Under the pieces are notes generated by a model. That model was given only the letters and a program-made list of their open reading frames with translations. It made no database searches and was not told the origin of the DNA. Positions 1-5,261 of a stretch of 5,261 nt of DNA are shown here, one piece after another. The stretch spans positions 1 through 5,261 of the forward strand of contig DLIO01000132.1 in NCBI GenBank assembly GCA_002483765.1, in the 5' to 3' direction. The translations under genes and the position numbers were made by a program. Each line of letters opens with the position of its first letter. Positions within the stretch are counted from its first letter, which is position 1. The stretch is from Lentisphaeria bacterium UBA7640 (GTDB taxonomy: Bacteria; Verrucomicrobiota; Lentisphaeria; Victivallales; Victivallaceae).

Positions 1-56
1 CATTTACTTTTTCAATTGACTTTCTTTAACCGATTCTTAAAACAAAAGATTCTTGT

Positions 57-85
57 TTGAATTCATGATTGATTTGAGTTAGATT
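57..85 (+). promoter_or_regulatory. Candidate sigma70-type promoter for the YhcH-family gene
   Basis: A TTGAAT hexamer at 57-62 and a TAGATT hexamer at 80-85 are separated by 17 bases, each matching four of six consensus positions. Transcription would start near 92, leaving a leader of about 34 bases that includes the ribosome-binding site at 115-119. The region is A+T-rich, so chance matches are likely and this is only a candidate. The rest of 1-125 holds no gene. Confidence 0.22.
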
Positions 86-125
86 ATTCTCTAACTTTTT
101 CAATCACAACAGTAGAGGGATTCTT

Positions 126-599
126 ATGATCTACGATTTTAATGAAAACTGGAAGACTTACTCCGGTGGCAAACAGAAAATATGGCGACAAACATTTAAG
201 TTTATTAATTCTGCATCGTTGGAAATTCCAGATGGTAGACACAATATCGATGGTGAAAACATTTTCGCAATGGTCAGCAGTTATGAAACCCGGTCACTTC
301 ATGAATCTAAAGTTGAAATGCATCGTGAATTTATTGACGTTCAAACTTTGCTTTCGGGCCGTGAGATGATTTTTTATAATCCATTGCCGAGCCTCAAACG
401 CGACGGTAAATTTAACACTGTGAAAGATTGCGGTTTTTATGAACGTAATATGAATACGGCAGTACCATTACCAATAACGCCAGGACTCTTTGCTGTTTTT
501 TTTCCCGAAGAGGGTCACATGCCTTGTGTTTGTTTTGCTGAGACACCAGAACCGGTGAAGAAAATCGTCATCAAAATTCATCGCTCGCTGCTACTTTAA
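126..599 (+). CDS. YhcH/YjgK/YiaL family protein (DUF386; NanQ-like sugar anomerase family)
   Basis: This 157-residue protein has the usual length of the YhcH/YjgK/YiaL family, small cytosolic double-stranded beta-helix (cupin-like) proteins. Visible family signatures are Gly37-Arg-His-Asn-Ile-Asp-Gly, the segment at 60-73 with HREFIDVQ (His66, Asp71), the FFPEEGHMP motif at 125-133 with His131, and VKKIVIKI at 144-151. The conserved Glu/His residues are thought to bind a metal ion in this family. One E. coli member, NanQ, speeds interconversion of sialic-acid anomers; others sit in sugar operons with unknown substrates. No nan or other sugar gene is next to it here, so the substrate is open. 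The ATG at 126 is supported by AGAGGG at 114-119, six bases upstream. It runs convergent to the minus-strand membrane gene and looks monocistronic. The family call is firm; the exact activity is inferred. Confidence 0.9.
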   Translation: MIYDFNENWKTYSGGKQKIWRQTFKFINSASLEIPDGRHNIDGENIFAMVSSYETRSLHESKVEMHREFIDVQTLLSGREMIFYNPLPSLKRDGKFNTVKDCGFYERNMNTAVPLPITPGLFAVFFPEEGHMPCVCFAETPEPVKKIVIKIHRSLLL

Positions 600-652
600 A
601 TCTGCAGCAACCGAGTCAGCCATACTTTGATGGAAAATATTTACAAAACTAC

Positions 653-673
653 AAAAGCGGAAGGTCTTTTCCG
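653..673 (-). terminator. Weak candidate terminator of the minus-strand membrane gene
   Basis: Read on the minus strand, CGGAA and TTCCG (669-673 and 658-662) form a five-base-pair stem around a six-base loop, followed by C-independent TTTT at 656-653. It begins eight bases after the stop codon of the membrane gene, the expected place for a terminator. The stem and U-tract are both short. On the plus strand no U-tract follows, so it would not serve the YhcH-family gene. Confidence 0.35.
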
Positions 674-680
674 GTAAATC

Positions 681-1379
681 TTAACTGTCCGTTCGTTCGA
701 GCAAGACAATGTTATTATATTTGAAGCGAATATTTTTCATTGTTCCATGATTATCGAAAATTTCAAATGTTGCAATTTCGTCCATGACATTTTTAACTTG
801 CTGTGCAATTAATTCGCGGCCATCTGAGAGCACAATTCTGAATGGTCCTTGACGATTTCCGCTATTGTCAACCGCTAAATTTTCAATGAAAGCGCGATTT
901 ATTCCGCTAAACTGTTCTTTATTGGTTTTTTCTGTAACATTATCTTTGGTGGCCGTTTCTGAGCTCTTTATGCTTTTTTTACTTTTGCTTTCATCAAACC
1001 AATCAATAAAATCTGGAATTGGCAAACCTTTTTTACTCAACTTTTTACATGCTAGTTCGTATTGAACTTTTGCCATCCTCATATTGATTTCGTTTCGTAC
1101 TTCTGAACCCAACTCACTTTTTTGGGCTTTACTTTCATTGGCAAGATGGGGCAATTTTTTATTGATCATAATCGGATATGCGACAGGGAGAAGCGTTCCT
1201 GCCAAAAAATGCTTAAGCATGGTGTGTCCTCGCATTTCTGCAATAGTTGCGGAGATAAATGCGCTACCCAGGATCGTCACAATCACGATTAGAGCTACAA
1301 CTATGTTCTCTATGTACAATGCGCCCAATCCGGTGAAAAACAAATATCCCCAACTCCAAATAATTTCTAAATATTCCAT
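681..1379 (-). CDS. Uncharacterised membrane protein with three N-terminal helices and a soluble C-terminal domain
   Basis: I do not recognise this family. From the ATG at 1379 the product is 232 residues. Three hydrophobic segments (about 4-23, 26-46 and 52-72) suggest an inner-membrane anchor. The third is preceded by an EMRGHTMLKHF stretch and contains LLPVAYP. A charged, probably helical region (about 80-116) follows, then a Ser/Lys/Thr/Glu-rich linker (about 131-155). Last comes a compact domain (about 157-232) of alternating hydrophobic residues, including FRIVLSDGREL and NIRFKYNNIVLLER, which reads as a small beta-barrel, perhaps SH3- or Sm-like; that fold is inference. Start choice: a TTG at 1409 gives 242 residues but has no Shine-Dalgarno nearby, whereas the ATG at 1379 has GGA six bases upstream. 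The ATG at 1385 has GGA with no spacing. The gene stands alone, convergent with the YhcH-family gene and divergent from the permease. Sustained coding character and sensible topology make it real; its role is unknown. Confidence 0.8.
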   Translation of the reverse strand: MEYLEIIWSWGYLFFTGLGALYIENIVVALIVIVTILGSAFISATIAEMRGHTMLKHFLAGTLLPVAYPIMINKKLPHLANESKAQKSELGSEVRNEINMRMAKVQYELACKKLSKKGLPIPDFIDWFDESKSKKSIKSSETATKDNVTEKTNKEQFSGINRAFIENLAVDNSGNRQGPFRIVLSDGRELIAQQVKNVMDEIATFEIFDNHGTMKNIRFKYNNIVLLERTDS

Positions 1380-1458
1380 TGTCATTCCAAAGTGTTTAAG
1401 GTTGAACAAAGTTATTCAATATAATCCCAAAGCGCACAACTTCACGCGTGTATTTAAT

Positions 1459-1480
1459 TTTTGTTAGCAAAATAACAAAA
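1459..1480. repeat. Perfect 8-bp inverted repeat in the divergent intergenic region
   Basis: TTTTGTTA at 1459-1466 is matched by its exact reverse complement TAACAAAA at 1473-1480, with a six-base GCAAAA spacer. It lies between two divergently transcribed genes, upstream of the minus-strand membrane gene. No gene ends here, so a terminator role is unlikely. An operator for a dimeric regulator is possible but unproven, and the A+T-rich composition makes chance dyads more likely. Confidence 0.35.
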
Positions 1481-1525
1481 TAGTTGAGCATAGTACAGAT
1501 AATATTTAACTGATTCATCAAGCGA

Positions 1526-1554
1526 TTGATTTATATACTCTTTCGCATTATCTT
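1526..1554 (+). promoter_or_regulatory. Candidate sigma70-type promoter for the permease gene
   Basis: TTGATT at 1526-1531 and TATCTT at 1549-1554 are separated by exactly 17 bases, each matching four of six consensus positions. Transcription would begin near 1561 and give a leader of about 40 bases carrying the GGAGAAG ribosome-binding site. A better-looking TATAAT at 1579-1584 is too close to the start codon to serve this gene. Confidence 0.35.
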
Positions 1555-1600
1555 CTACTATCTTATTTTTTCATGGTTTATAATTTAACGGAGAAGATTT

Positions 1601-3352
1601 ATGCAAGATGACAATGTAGCTACCCCTTTGAGCAGTGGACAATTTTTTTCACGGATGGCAATTTTGTTTGGAGTCAGTTCTTTAGTTGGCATCGTAGGTA
1701 GTATGACCGTTTTTAATTTTCAGCAAACGATTTCCTGTTCCGTTTTTATTGCCATCATCATGGGAACTTTATTGTTTTGGAATTTACGCTTGGCCATTGC
1801 TTTTTTAGGTCTTTCAGTACTGATTTTTAGCAATTCGATCAACATTCCGACATTTATTCAATCGGCATCATTGGAGGTCATCTTATTTTTAGTCGGAATG
1901 ATGGTGGTAGTCGGAGCTTTGCGTGACCTTGGTTTTTTCACATGGATAGTTCAGTTAATCGTATCAATGCCTAATTTAACTGGAAAGAAATTTATCGCAG
2001 TAACTGCAGTCAGTTCTGCATTGATGGCATGCGCGGTGGATGAAGTCACTTCCATCATTTTTATCTCTTCATTGATTTTTCAGGTATGTGATCGACTTAA
2101 ATTGAATCCGACGCCTTACATTATCATCTGCGTCTTTGCCACTAATGTTGGTAGTGCGGGAACGATGATGGGTAATCCGGTTGGCATATACATTGGAACC
2201 AAAGCAGGTTTGAGTTTTGCAGATTTTATTATCTGGTCATTCCCAGTTATGTTGGTCGCGCTCGCACTGGTTGTGGTTTTGACTATGTGGTTTTTTCGCA
2301 AAGACTTGATAACCTTCGATCTTAATCTTAAAGAGCGCATGGCTAGAAATCTAAGTCTAGTACCCAAAATCGAAGTTCCCTACAAACATGGTTTGACCCT
2401 ACTATTAGCTACCGTTTGTATGATTGCGTCCCACTCTTTCCTTGAAGAGATGTTTGGGCTGGGTAAGAACAGTGTTTTGTTGATAGCACCCCTAATCTGC
2501 GCAGGAATAGTGATGATTATCAAACGTAACCGTGCTCGGCATTATATCGAAAAAGAGGTCGATTGGTGGACACTACTGTTTTTCATGTTGCTGTTCGCAG
2601 TTGCTGGAACGCTTGAACACACTCATGTAGATAAAATCATGGCTGATAAATTTTCAGCGGTTTGCGGCACTAACAGCATTGTATTAATTCCACTCGTCAT
2701 GGTGGTATCGGCAGTTGGGTCAGCATTCGTCGATAATGTTATTTTTGTAGCTGCTTTTTGTCCTGTGATCAGTAAACTAGCGATTGGAATCAAAGATTTG
2801 CCGTTATGGTGGGCGTTACTCTTTGGAGCTTGTTTTGGCGGCAATATCACCATGATTGGTAGCACTGCCAATATCGTGGCACTTGGGATGTTAGAAAAAC
2901 GTTCACATGTTCATGTGATGTTTTTCCAATGGTTGAAAATCGGAATTTTAGCTTCAATTGTCACTTGTGGTTTTGCTTGTCTCGCGCTTTATGCTTTGGC
3001 CCCGTTGATGCCTGATCGTTATGCACAAATCTCCAAAAATGACTTTCAAGATTATTCTGCAGTTCTAGAAAATAAAAATGCCATAATCAAAGCTGAAACT
3101 ACACCTTTATTCAATACAATATGGTTAAAACCTGAAGATAAAACTCAATATTCATCGGTAGTATTGAAAATGTTCGGAGATAAACGCGAGTCCATTAATA
3201 TAATTGCCTATTTGCCGGAAAATATAATTTTAGACTCAAACGACACGGCTGTAGAACACCATTTTAAAGGGAAACTGTCACATACTGGGCGCGCTGATTA
3301 TCCGGCTATGATGATTGTGGAAGAGATTATAACGGAACAACTCCAGCATTGA
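1601..3352 (+). CDS. ArsB/NhaD/SLC13-like permease (ion transporter superfamily) with C-terminal extension
   Basis: The 583-residue product is a polytopic inner-membrane transporter with about a dozen hydrophobic segments between residues 18 and 470. The two inverted repeats typical of the superfamily are visible. The first has DEVTSI at 147-152 followed by NVGSAGTMMGNPVGIYIG at 182-199. The second has FVDNVIF at 376-382 followed by GACFGGNITMIGSTANIV at 409-426. Asp147 and Asp378, at the helix-hairpin positions, are candidates for ion coupling. Related families exchange Na+ for protons, export arsenite or import dicarboxylates, and the substrate cannot be told apart here. Residues from about 472 to 583 form a hydrophilic tail, longer than a minimal permease needs, with alternating strands such as INIIAYLPENIIL and MMIVEEIITEQL; its role is unknown. 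GGAGAAG at 1590-1596 precedes the ATG. No ars or nha partner gene is adjacent. The gene is flanked by long gaps and looks monocistronic. Superfamily call firm, substrate open. Confidence 0.87.
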   Translation: MQDDNVATPLSSGQFFSRMAILFGVSSLVGIVGSMTVFNFQQTISCSVFIAIIMGTLLFWNLRLAIAFLGLSVLIFSNSINIPTFIQSASLEVILFLVGMMVVVGALRDLGFFTWIVQLIVSMPNLTGKKFIAVTAVSSALMACAVDEVTSIIFISSLIFQVCDRLKLNPTPYIIICVFATNVGSAGTMMGNPVGIYIGTKAGLSFADFIIWSFPVMLVALALVVVLTMWFFRKDLITFDLNLKERMARNLSLVPKIEVPYKHGLTLLLATVCMIASHSFLEEMFGLGKNSVLLIAPLICAGIVMIIKRNRARHYIEKEVDWWTLLFFMLLFAVAGTLEHTHVDKIMADKFSAVCGTNSIVLIPLVMVVSAVGSAFVDNVIFVAAFCPVISKLAIGIKDLPLWWALLFGACFGGNITMIGSTANIVALGMLEKRSHVHVMFFQWLKIGILASIVTCGFACLALYALAPLMPDRYAQISKNDFQDYSAVLENKNAIIKAETTPLFNTIWLKPEDKTQYSSVVLKMFGDKRESINIIAYLPENIILDSNDTAVEHHFKGKLSHTGRADYPAMMIVEEIITEQLQH

Positions 3353-3417
3353 CCGAGTTTTTTAATGTAAAATCAAGATATTTCGGCTTCTAGCGTTAAA
3401 TATGAGCTTTTTAATTT

Positions 3418-3445
3418 GAAACTTGCATGATTTATTGTAAGTTCC
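3418..3445. repeat. Imperfect inverted repeat between the permease gene and gcvT
   Basis: Arms at 3418-3427 (GAAACTTGCA) and 3436-3445 (TGTAAGTTCC) can pair with one G-U and one mismatch around an eight-base loop; the core AACTTGCA/TGTAAGTT spans eight pairs. It lies 66 bases after the permease stop and 91 bases before gcvT. No U-tract follows, so it is not a standard terminator. It could be an operator or a 3' end stabilising hairpin. I see no clear terminator for the permease elsewhere in 3353-3536. Confidence 0.3.
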
Positions 3446-3493
3446 AACTTTACCATAACAACTAAAAATACTCCATACATATAAAATCATACA

Positions 3494-3514
3494 TTATATA
3501 ACTTTTTTATATAA
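3494..3514. repeat. Paired TTATATAA palindromes upstream of gcvT
   Basis: The self-complementary octamer TTATATAA occurs at 3494-3501 and again at 3507-3514, separated by CTTTT, so the pair is both a direct and an inverted repeat. It ends eight bases before the gcvT ribosome-binding site (3522-3526). It may contribute -10-like elements or be a protein-binding site. No convincing -35 partner was found at normal spacing, and composition alone could explain it. Confidence 0.3.
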
Positions 3515-3536
3515 ACAGCAAAGAGGATGATAGATC

Positions 3537-4649
3537 ATGATTGATGAATTGAGAAGTACAATTTTACGCGACGAACACCTCGCACTTGGCGCACGCATGG
3601 TGCCATTCGCTGGCTGGGATATGCCGGTACAATATCCTGAGGGGATTCTAGCCGAACACCGTCATACGCGCGAGCATGCTTCATTATTCGACATCTGCCA
3701 CATGGGGGAATTTCGAGTTTTTGGTAAAGGTGCACGCGAAGCTTTAGATAAAATTTTTGCGCGTCCGGTTTTCGATCAATCACTCGGTTCGTGTCGCTAC
3801 AATTTTTTACTCAATGACGCCGGTAAAGTTATTGATGATTTGATCATCTATTACACAGGCGAAGATGATTATTTCATTGTCACCAACGCTTCACGACGTG
3901 ATGAAGATGCCGCACAGATTACAAAACATCTTCCGGATGGCGTTGAGTTTGTTGATCTCTCTGATGAAACCGCCAAACTTGACCTGCAGGGTCCAGAAAG
4001 TGCCACCATTATTGCTTGCGTTGCCAAGCTCACTGAAAAAGAATTGCCTGCATATTTCTGTTGGAAATGGGTGGAAATCGATGGCGTTCGCGTTTTGCTG
4101 AGTCGAACCGGCTATACTGGAGAGTTAGGTTTTGAACTCTATTTCCCAATGAACCAAGCGGTTAAAATATGGCGTCGACTTCTAGAGTTCAAAAATGTCA
4201 AAGCCGCCGGGTTAGGTGCACGCGACACCCTGCGCCTCGAAATGGGATTAGCGCTCTATGGACATGAATTAAATCTAGAAACCACTCCTCTTGAAGCTGG
4301 CTATGAATTTATGTTGAAAATGAACGAATATCCTTCGCGCCAATTTATTGGTCGTAAAGCTTTGGAAAAAACTTCGACCGAACGTGAATTGGTGGCGATT
4401 TGTGTTGAAGGACGCCGTGCCGCTCGTGAACACACTGAAGTGTTAAGCGATGCGTTGACACCTATCGGAACTGTTACTTCTGGTGGTTTTGCACCTTCGT
4501 TAGAACGGTCTATCGCCCTTGCATACGTCAAAAAGAATACTTTGTCGCTTGGCGACAAAGTTTTTTTAAATGTTGGAAAAACGCCAATTGTCGGAGAAAT
4601 AGTGAAATTACCATTCTATAAAAATGGTACCGCAAGAATAAAAATCTAA
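3537..4649 (+). CDS. gcvT: Glycine cleavage system aminomethyltransferase (T protein)
   Basis: GcvT takes the aminomethyl group held on lipoylated GcvH, releases ammonia and transfers the one-carbon unit to tetrahydrofolate, giving 5,10-methylenetetrahydrofolate. The 370-residue length is typical. The N-terminal folate-binding domain shows HLALGARMVPFAGWDMPVQY at 14-33, FDICHMGE at 51-58 (many homologues have a Ser where Cys54 stands), and GKVIDDLIIY at 96-105, whose Asp100/Asp101 pair includes the conserved catalytic aspartate. VTNASRRDED at 115-124, LDLQGPES at 148-155, SRTGYTGELGFELY at 189-202 and GARDTLRLEMGLALYGHEL at 227-245 follow. The C-terminal barrel carries GTVTSGGFAPSLERSIALAYV at 311-331. 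No truncation is seen. AGAGG at 3522-3526, ten bases upstream, supports the ATG, and the protein begins at the usual distance before the first motif. gcvH follows after 111 bases on the same strand. No glycine riboswitch consensus was recognised upstream. Confidence 0.97.
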   Translation: MIDELRSTILRDEHLALGARMVPFAGWDMPVQYPEGILAEHRHTREHASLFDICHMGEFRVFGKGAREALDKIFARPVFDQSLGSCRYNFLLNDAGKVIDDLIIYYTGEDDYFIVTNASRRDEDAAQITKHLPDGVEFVDLSDETAKLDLQGPESATIIACVAKLTEKELPAYFCWKWVEIDGVRVLLSRTGYTGELGFELYFPMNQAVKIWRRLLEFKNVKAAGLGARDTLRLEMGLALYGHELNLETTPLEAGYEFMLKMNEYPSRQFIGRKALEKTSTERELVAICVEGRRAAREHTEVLSDALTPIGTVTSGGFAPSLERSIALAYVKKNTLSLGDKVFLNVGKTPIVGEIVKLPFYKNGTARIKI

Positions 4650-4744
4650 GAAAAAGTAGAAAAAACAACAAGTCGTCTTGAAATTTTTGTCACCTTAAGG
4701 CATTGTGTTGGCAAATTTGATTTAAAGGCAAAATTAATAAAACT

Positions 4745-4751
4745 AAAGGAG
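4745..4751 (+). promoter_or_regulatory. Ribosome-binding site of gcvH
   Basis: AAAGGAG at 4745-4751 is a near-perfect Shine-Dalgarno sequence nine bases before the gcvH ATG. It is one of the two best in the window, with the GGAGG at 5257-5261, and fixes the start. The rest of the 111-base gcvT-gcvH gap is A+T-rich and shows neither a strong terminator nor a convincing promoter, so readthrough from gcvT is likely. Confidence 0.75.
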
Positions 4752-4760
4752 TAGTATATA

Positions 4761-5135
4761 ATGAAATATTATACCGAAGATCATGAATGGGTTGATGTAG
4801 TGGGCAAAGAAGTTACAATAGGAATTTCCGAATATGCGGCCGAAGAATTGGGCGATATAACCTTTGTTGAGTTACCAACCGAGGGAGACGATTATATCAT
4901 TGGCGACACCATTGCTACCATTGAATCAGTCAAAGCAGCATCAGATGTTTACAGCCCAATTAGTGGCACCGTATCAGCGATTAATGATGATCTCAACGAC
5001 GACCCCGGAATGATTAATAAATCCGCTGAATCTAAAGGTTGGATTTGTAAGATAAAAGATTTCGACTCATCCGAACTGGATGACATGATGACGGAGGAAG
5101 CTTATTCCAAGTTTCTTCGTACATTGAAAAAATAA
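4761..5135 (+). CDS. gcvH: Glycine cleavage system H protein (lipoyl carrier)
   Basis: GcvH is the small soluble shuttle of the glycine cleavage system. Its lipoyl-lysine arm accepts the aminomethyl group from the glycine dehydrogenase (P), presents it to GcvT, and is reoxidised by dihydrolipoamide dehydrogenase (L). The 124-residue length fits the family. The N-terminus KYYTEDHEWV is characteristic, as is GISEYAAEELGDITFVELP at 21-39. The lipoylation motif ESVKAASDVYSPISG at 55-69 contains the acceptor Lys58. The C-terminal part has the expected NDDLNDDPGMINKSAESKGWICKIK segment at 75-99. It lies downstream of gcvT on the same strand and is followed by a strong terminator, so gcvT-gcvH probably form one transcription unit. 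No lipoate ligase or lipoyl synthase gene is in the window. Confidence 0.97.
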   Translation: MKYYTEDHEWVDVVGKEVTIGISEYAAEELGDITFVELPTEGDDYIIGDTIATIESVKAASDVYSPISGTVSAINDDLNDDPGMINKSAESKGWICKIKDFDSSELDDMMTEEAYSKFLRTLKK

Positions 5136-5161
5136 TTACCATCGCCTTATTCGCATCCAAT

Positions 5162-5200
5162 AAAAACATAAAAGCATCCAGCTTTTATGTTTTTTATTTT
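5162..5200 (+). terminator. Strong intrinsic terminator after gcvH
   Basis: Positions 5162-5175 (AAAAACATAAAAGC) and 5181-5194 (its exact reverse complement) form a perfect 14-base-pair stem around the five-base loop ATCCA. The 3' arm runs into a T-rich tract to 5200. It begins 26 bases after the gcvH stop. Because the stem has an A-tract on its left side, it could also terminate transcription arriving from the opposite strand. Confidence 0.88.
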
Positions 5201-5211
5201 CTAGCGTATGT

Positions 5212-5239
5212 TTGTTGTATCTTTTAAAAAAGATATAAT
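5212..5239 (+). promoter_or_regulatory. Candidate promoter with palindrome for the next downstream gene
   Basis: TATAAT at 5234-5239 is a consensus -10 hexamer. TTGTTG at 5212-5217 is a weak -35 (three of six) with a 16-base spacer. A perfect palindrome, TATCTTTT at 5218-5225 and AAAAGATA at 5228-5235 with two bases between, fills the spacer and touches the -10, a usual place for a repressor site. Its position directly after the gcvH terminator and before a ribosome-binding site supports a real promoter. A regulator cannot be named. Confidence 0.5.
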
Positions 5240-5256
5240 TTCAGGAATCTTGATCT

Positions 5257-5261
5257 GGAGG
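5257..5261 (+). promoter_or_regulatory. Ribosome-binding site of a gene starting just beyond the window
   Basis: The last five bases are GGAGG, a strong Shine-Dalgarno core about 18 bases downstream of the candidate -10 element. A start codon would be expected within roughly 5-12 bases past the edge. In many genomes the gene after gcvT-gcvH is the glycine dehydrogenase (gcvP, or gcvPA of the split form), but no coding sequence for it is visible here. Confidence 0.55.

Noticed and set aside
1402..1419. TTGAA/TTCAA dyad near the alternative TTG start of the membrane gene
   Set aside because: Arms are only five base pairs with an eight-base spacer, well within chance for this composition.
1084..1467. 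127-codon open frame on the plus strand opposite the membrane gene
   Set aside because: It is antisense to a better-supported minus-strand gene with coherent membrane topology, and its translation shows no family features.
1579..1584. Perfect TATAAT just upstream of the permease
   Set aside because: Transcription from it would start at about 1591, inside the ribosome-binding site at 1590-1596, so it would not give a normally translated message.
2116..2367. Minus-strand open frames inside the permease gene (also at 2623-2871)
   Set aside because: Both lie fully within the clear permease coding sequence and translate to sequence without recognisable motifs.
3353..3536. Possible glycine riboswitch upstream of gcvT
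   Set aside because: The expected conserved core with paired aptamer elements was not recognised by eye; the region is mostly A+T-rich. A covariance model search would settle it.
3535..3783. Minus-strand open frame over the start of gcvT (another at 4301-4558)
   Set aside because: These are antisense to gcvT, whose protein matches its family throughout.
4669..4680. Small CAAG/CTTG hairpin after gcvT
   Set aside because: A four-base-pair stem is too weak for a terminator, and no continuous U-tract follows directly.

Overview
The window is A+T-rich bacterial chromosomal DNA with five complete protein genes, each on ordinary single-copy sequence. No tRNA, rRNA, CRISPR array, insertion sequence or phage gene is visible. 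Good Shine-Dalgarno sequences, a glycine cleavage cluster in the order gcvT-gcvH, and a ribosome-binding site at the right edge suggest a free-living or host-associated bacterium with its own glycine catabolism and one-carbon supply. The phylum cannot be fixed from the sequence. A deep-branching Gram-negative lineage is a guess only.

Layout from left to right. Positions 1-125 are an A+T-rich leader. Positions 126-599 (+) encode a YhcH/YjgK/YiaL-family small cupin-like protein, a family that includes sugar anomerases of sialic-acid metabolism. Convergent to it, on the minus strand (681-1379, possibly from 1409), is an unrecognised membrane protein: three N-terminal membrane helices, a charged linker and a small beta-rich C-terminal domain. 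A divergent intergenic region (about 1410-1600) with a clean dyad and a candidate promoter precedes a 583-residue permease of the ion transporter superfamily (ArsB/NhaD/SLC13-like, 1601-3352). This permease has both halves of the inverted-repeat signature and an extra C-terminal domain of about 110 residues.

From 3537 the glycine cleavage genes begin. gcvT (aminomethyltransferase, 3537-4649) and gcvH (lipoyl carrier, 4761-5135) are followed by a strong intrinsic terminator at 5162-5200. Right after it lie a promoter-like site with a perfect palindrome over its -10 element and a GGAGG ribosome-binding site at the last five bases. The start of another + strand gene must therefore lie just outside; a glycine dehydrogenase (gcvP or gcvPA) is the natural guess but is not visible.

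Functionally, GcvT and GcvH work together. GcvH carries the aminomethyl group on a lipoyl lysine, and GcvT releases ammonia and passes the one-carbon unit to tetrahydrofolate. The other three genes have no clear functional tie to this pathway or to each other. I see no strong evidence for a novel system. The most obscure item is the minus-strand membrane protein.
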